A stretch of DNA of 27,014 nt from Sphingomonadales bacterium UBA6174 (GTDB lineage Bacteria; Pseudomonadota; Alphaproteobacteria; Sphingomonadales; Sphingomonadaceae): positions 1 to 27,014 of the forward strand of contig DITW01000081.1 of the NCBI GenBank assembly GCA_002422945.1, given 5' to 3'. This document shows positions 24,314-27,014 of this stretch, in pieces. Below the pieces are notes generated by a model. It had not been told where the DNA came from, ran no database searches, and was given only the letters and a program-made list of their open reading frames with translations. The position numbers were made by a program, and so were the translations under genes. Numbering within the stretch: the first letter of the stretch is position 1; the number at the start of each line of letters is the position of its first letter.

Positions 24314-25987
24314 TCAGGCTTTGGTCGCGCCCGCCGCTGCCGCTTCTTTCGCCCGCTCCTCCGCCACCAGTTCCTTTTTCGACAATTTGCCGATCAGCGT
24401 CTTGGGGAGTGCCGCGCGAAATTCGAACTCGCGCGGCATTTCGATCTTGGACAGGCGTTCCGCGAGAAAGTCGTGCAATATCTCGGCAGTGATGTTGCTC
24501 CCCGGGCGGGTGGCGACGAATGCTTTGGGCGCCTGACCGCGATAGCTGTCCGGCACGGCGATCACCACTGCCTCGGTCACATCGGGATGGTCGTATAACG
24601 CGTCCTCAATGATGCGCGGGTAGACATTATAGCCGCTGCACAGGATCACATCCTTGATCCGGTCGACGAGGAACAGATAATTGTCCGCATCCATATAGCC
24701 CACATCGCCGGTGCGGAGCAGGCCATCGATAAAGACTTCCGCCGTATCTTCCGGGCGGCCCCAATAGCCTTTCATCACCTGCGGCCCGCGCACGCAGACT
24801 TCGCCGCGTTCACCGGTGGCAAGCGCGCGGTGCGGGTCGCTGAGGTCGCGGATTTCGATCACGGTGCCGCGCACGGGAATGCCGCAGCTATTGTCTTTCA
24901 CCACGCCCTGCGCCGGGTTGCAGGTGATGATCGGCGATGCTTCGGACAGGCCATAGCCCTCGACGACCCGGCAACCGGTCAATTGTTCAAACCGCTGGCG
25001 CGTATCGAGCGGGAGCGGCGCACCACCCGAAATACAGAATTGGAGCGAGCTGAAATTCAGCGCGGCCTGTTCGCCCGCCTCGACAATCGCGCTGAAGATC
25101 GTCGGCACGGCGGGGAGCCATGTCGGCTGGGTGCGCTGGATCGTCTTGAGCAATTGCGGCAGCTCGAAACGCGGCAGCAGGATCATCTCCGCCCCGGTAT
25201 CGACCGAGAAGTTCAACACGGTGGTGAGGGCGAAAACATGGAACAATGGCAATACGCCCAGCATCCGCTGCTGACGATCGGGCGGGCCGCCGATATGCAG
25301 CACCATCTGGCGACTGTTACCGGACAAATTGGCATGGGTCAGCATCGCGCCCTTGGGCGTGCCGGTCGTGCCGCCGGTATATTGCAGCACCGCGACATCG
25401 TTCGGATCGACCAGCACCGGATGCGGTTCCCCCGGATTGTCGATCAGTTCGTCATAGTCGATGTGCAGATCATCATGCGGGACCACCGCCCGGTCGGCGG
25501 ATCGCAACAGCCGGAAGCCGAGCGATTGCGTCCAAGGCAATATGCCCGACATCGGGCAGACGATGATCTTCTTGAGGCCGGTCGTTGTAGCGACCGCCAG
25601 CACCTTGTCATGCACCATCCGCAGATCCGGCACGACCATGACGCTCGTGCCGCTGTCCTTGATCTGATGTTCCAGCTCGCGCTCGACATAGAGCGGGTTG
25701 AAATTGACGATGGTCGCGCCGATTTGCAGCGCCGCGAAATAGAAGATAACGAAGTAAGGCGTATTCGGCAGGCACAACCCCACCCGGGTGCCGGGACCGA
25801 CATTAATGTCCTGCAAGCCTTGGGCCGCGCACTGGACCAGTTCGCCCAGCCGGGCATAGCTCCATTTCCTACCCAGAAAGTCGATGGCCGGTCGATCCGG
25901 ATAATGGGCGACGGCATGATCAAGCAGATCATTCAGCAGCCGGGCGGGGATATGCGTTTCATGGTCGCTTTGTCCCGTGACGCTCAT
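24314..25987 (-). CDS. Long-chain fatty acid--CoA ligase
   Basis: This 557-residue ANL-superfamily enzyme activates fatty acids with ATP and joins them to CoA. Motifs are the P-loop QYTGGTTGTPKG (202-213), YGLSE (345-349), GLLRTGD (422-428) and the hinge DRIKDVILCSGYNVYP (442-457). The catalytic lysine is K534 in LIGKLSKK. AAGGAG stands eight bases before the ATG. The C-terminal lid is complete, so it should be active. It is monocistronic and convergent with the small protein before it. Its neighbours handle membrane lipids, but no direct link is shown. Confidence 0.92.
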   Translation of the reverse strand: MSVTGQSDHETHIPARLLNDLLDHAVAHYPDRPAIDFLGRKWSYARLGELVQCAAQGLQDINVGPGTRVGLCLPNTPYFVIFYFAALQIGATIVNFNPLYVERELEHQIKDSGTSVMVVPDLRMVHDKVLAVATTTGLKKIIVCPMSGILPWTQSLGFRLLRSADRAVVPHDDLHIDYDELIDNPGEPHPVLVDPNDVAVLQYTGGTTGTPKGAMLTHANLSGNSRQMVLHIGGPPDRQQRMLGVLPLFHVFALTTVLNFSVDTGAEMILLPRFELPQLLKTIQRTQPTWLPAVPTIFSAIVEAGEQAALNFSSLQFCISGGAPLPLDTRQRFEQLTGCRVVEGYGLSEASPIITCNPAQGVVKDNSCGIPVRGTVIEIRDLSDPHRALATGERGEVCVRGPQVMKGYWGRPEDTAEVFIDGLLRTGDVGYMDADNYLFLVDRIKDVILCSGYNVYPRIIEDALYDHPDVTEAVVIAVPDSYRGQAPKAFVATRPGSNITAEILHDFLAERLSKIEMPREFEFRAALPKTLIGKLSKKELVAEERAKEAAAAGATKA

Positions 25988-26119
25988 CTCTCCGACTCCT
26001 TATCGCTGACATTATAGAGGTGATCTACCTATGCCCCGGCTGCATTCTGCCACGCACAGGGCTTGGGGGCTAGGGTCTCAAAGGGGATAAATAACGCCTG
26101 CGAAAAGGTGATGGTGGTC

Positions 26120-26134
26120 ACCGATATTATCGGT
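26120..26134. promoter_or_regulatory. 15-bp palindrome upstream of the CYTH gene
   Basis: ACCGATA-T-TATCGGT is a perfect 7+1+7 palindrome 41 bases before the CYTH start, in the gap between divergent genes. It is next to GGTGA...TCACC (26108-26123). It could be a repressor operator for either gene. Confidence 0.45.
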
Positions 26135-26175
26135 TAGCCTCCCCTCACATATAGATAGCCCGGGGGAGCTGATCG

Positions 26176-26631
26176 ATGAGGATCGAAGCGAAGCGGAAGT
26201 TTCTTGTGTCCGGCAATGGCTGGAAGGCGTCGGTCGCCAAGGCGATCCATTTGCGTGACGGGCTGGTGATGCATGCGCCGGGGACCAAGCTACGGGTGCG
26301 GCGCGAACCGAACCGGGCGTTTCTCACCTATAAGGGGCCGCGATCTGCGGGGGCGCGGCGGGAGTTCAATTATGAAATCCCCTGCAATGATGCCGATATC
26401 CTGCTCAGCGATCATTGCGAAGGCGTGCTGGTCGAACGGACCCGCCATCTGCTCCACCATGATGGGCTGGTGTGGATGGTGGATGTTTATGAAGGTGCGT
26501 TGGCAGGCAGGGTGACTGCCGAGGTCGAACTCGACTATCCCCATCAGGATATATCGCTGCCCGGTTGGGTCGGGGCAGAGGTGACGGGCAATCCCGAATA
26601 TCTCCACGTGACCATGCTGAACGGGCGCTAA
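26176..26631 (+). CDS. CYTH-domain (triphosphate tunnel-like) protein with altered signature
   Basis: This 151-residue single-domain protein has the CYTH layout: an N-terminal strand, then LRVRREPNRAFLTYKGP, REFNYEIP, VWMVDVYEGALAGRVTAEVEL, and GAEVTGNPEYLH near the end. CYTH enzymes hydrolyse inorganic triphosphate or cyclise nucleotides inside a charged beta tunnel using Mg or Mn. The start reads MRIEAKRKFLV, where most relatives read ExExK (EIERKFLV). The second glutamate is K6 here, removing a metal ligand. GGGGGAG stands before the ATG. A role in polyphosphate or triphosphate binding is possible, but catalysis is doubtful. Confidence 0.85.
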   Translation: MRIEAKRKFLVSGNGWKASVAKAIHLRDGLVMHAPGTKLRVRREPNRAFLTYKGPRSAGARREFNYEIPCNDADILLSDHCEGVLVERTRHLLHHDGLVWMVDVYEGALAGRVTAEVELDYPHQDISLPGWVGAEVTGNPEYLHVTMLNGR

Positions 26632-26880
26632 TATTACGCCTTGGGCGCTGACGACTCATGCCCGGACAACAGCTGCTGGCAGATAATGGGGGTGAGTCTT
26701 GGGTGATTTCCGATTCTATCGATGTCTGATTGGTTGAGAATGATTGGATTCGGGGTGTTTGGGGGTGTTTTGGTTGTTGATGTGGTGGCGGTTGCGGTGT
26801 CGTGAAAAGTCGTGGAACATTTTATCTCATTGTTTTCGTGTAATTTTGTCAATTCACGTCAAAAATATGCAACAAAGAGG
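26632..26880. other. Intergenic stretch without a convincing gene
   Basis: A short minus-strand open frame here is composed mostly of low-complexity Thr/Pro/Asn text and is not supported. The region 26735-26812 is strikingly G/T-rich on the plus strand (for example GGGGTGTTTGGGGGTGTTTTGG), and 26815-26875 is A/T-rich. I see no tRNA, repeat array or coding signal. Confidence 0.4.
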
Positions 26881-26909
26881 TTGACCCGAATCGAGGGTGG
26901 TCTTAGAGG
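26881..26909 (+). promoter_or_regulatory. Possible strong promoter, perhaps of an rRNA operon
   Basis: TTGACC (26881-26886) and TAGAGG (26904-26909) are 17 bases apart, with an A/T-rich stretch just upstream (TCAAAAATATGCAACAAAGAG) that could act as an UP element. The G/C-rich untranslated leader that follows to the window edge has no gene. Such a layout precedes rRNA operons in related bacteria, but no rRNA is present in the window. Confidence 0.33.
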
Positions 26910-27014
26910 CCTGTTCACCGCAGCGACGGACTGCACGGAACGGCCCACGGATCGGCAACGAAACGACGGGAAACGGCCAGAAGTTCGGGAGTAGCGGTCA
27001 GCTTTAAGCAGGCG

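Noticed and set aside
24830..26017. Long plus-strand open frame (395 codons) opposite the acyl-CoA ligase
   Set aside because: It is antisense to a gene with all ANL motifs, rich in Arg/His/Gln text typical of shadow frames.
26634..26852. 72-codon minus-strand open frame
   Set aside because: Low-complexity Thr/Pro text produced by the G/T-rich tract, without a ribosome site or family likeness.
1..27014. tRNA, insertion sequence, integrase or prophage genes
   Set aside because: No cloverleaf, transposase or integrase motif, or terminal inverted repeats were seen on either strand. Only the fimbrial relic shows signs of rearrangement.

Overview
The window looks like a chromosomal segment of a sphingomonad (Alphaproteobacteria, Sphingomonadaceae-like). 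This is inferred from the high G+C codon usage, a TonB-dependent receptor, a tryptophan-halogenase gene joined to a glucan-utilisation cluster, and the many small families typical of the group (NTF2/SnoaL-like proteins, a DUF5671 membrane protein, a DUF5666-OmpA protein). No database search was possible, so family names come from motifs and general likeness. Species is not assigned.

Layout. (1) 1-5314, plus strand: an alpha-glucan/maltose-type utilisation cluster. It holds the C-terminal half of a flavin-dependent tryptophan halogenase (cut by the window edge), two exported GH13 glycosidases and a FucP-like sugar MFS transporter. A strong stem-loop at 5360-5382 separates it from the converging OmpA-family gene. 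(2) 5389-9725: a mixed block with a DUF5666-OmpA protein, a small DUF2322-like protein, an HNH-type protein with a degenerate motif, two NTF2/SnoaL-like proteins in divergent orientation, and an Old Yellow Enzyme homologue with an altered active-site pair. (3) 9729-10273, minus: the wreck of a chaperone-usher fimbrial locus, with a chaperone tail holding a stop codon joined to a frameshifted usher tail. (4) 10280-14780, minus: a LuxR-type response regulator, an intergenic region with a nested inverted-repeat array, then a probable two-gene operon of a TonB-dependent receptor and a secreted tyrosine-phosphatase-like protein.

(5) 15029-23929, plus: envelope and lipid genes. An LpxH-like metallophosphoesterase overlaps a GT4 glycosyltransferase by ATGA, and a terminator follows. 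Next comes a tightly packed run: cyclopropane-fatty-acyl-phospholipid synthase, a DUF5671 membrane protein, a small membrane-anchored protein, then an ABC ATPase, a two-FtsX-domain permease and a membrane-fusion protein forming a MacAB-like export system. Most junctions overlap, and a terminator closes the run. (6) 23999-26631: a small unknown protein, a convergent long-chain acyl-CoA ligase and a CYTH-domain protein whose metal-binding signature is altered. (7) 26632-27014: no convincing gene. A promoter-like TTGACC/TAGAGG pair behind an A/T-rich stretch could be the start of a strongly expressed RNA operon beyond the window.

Functional reading: the first block should break down alpha-glucans in the periplasm and import the sugars. 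The envelope block probably modifies membrane lipids and exports a lipid or amphiphile. The most unusual signals are the nested repeat array at 11231-11305, the receptor/tyrosine-phosphatase pair, the CFA-synthase/exporter run, the altered catalytic motifs in three enzymes, and the fimbrial relic.
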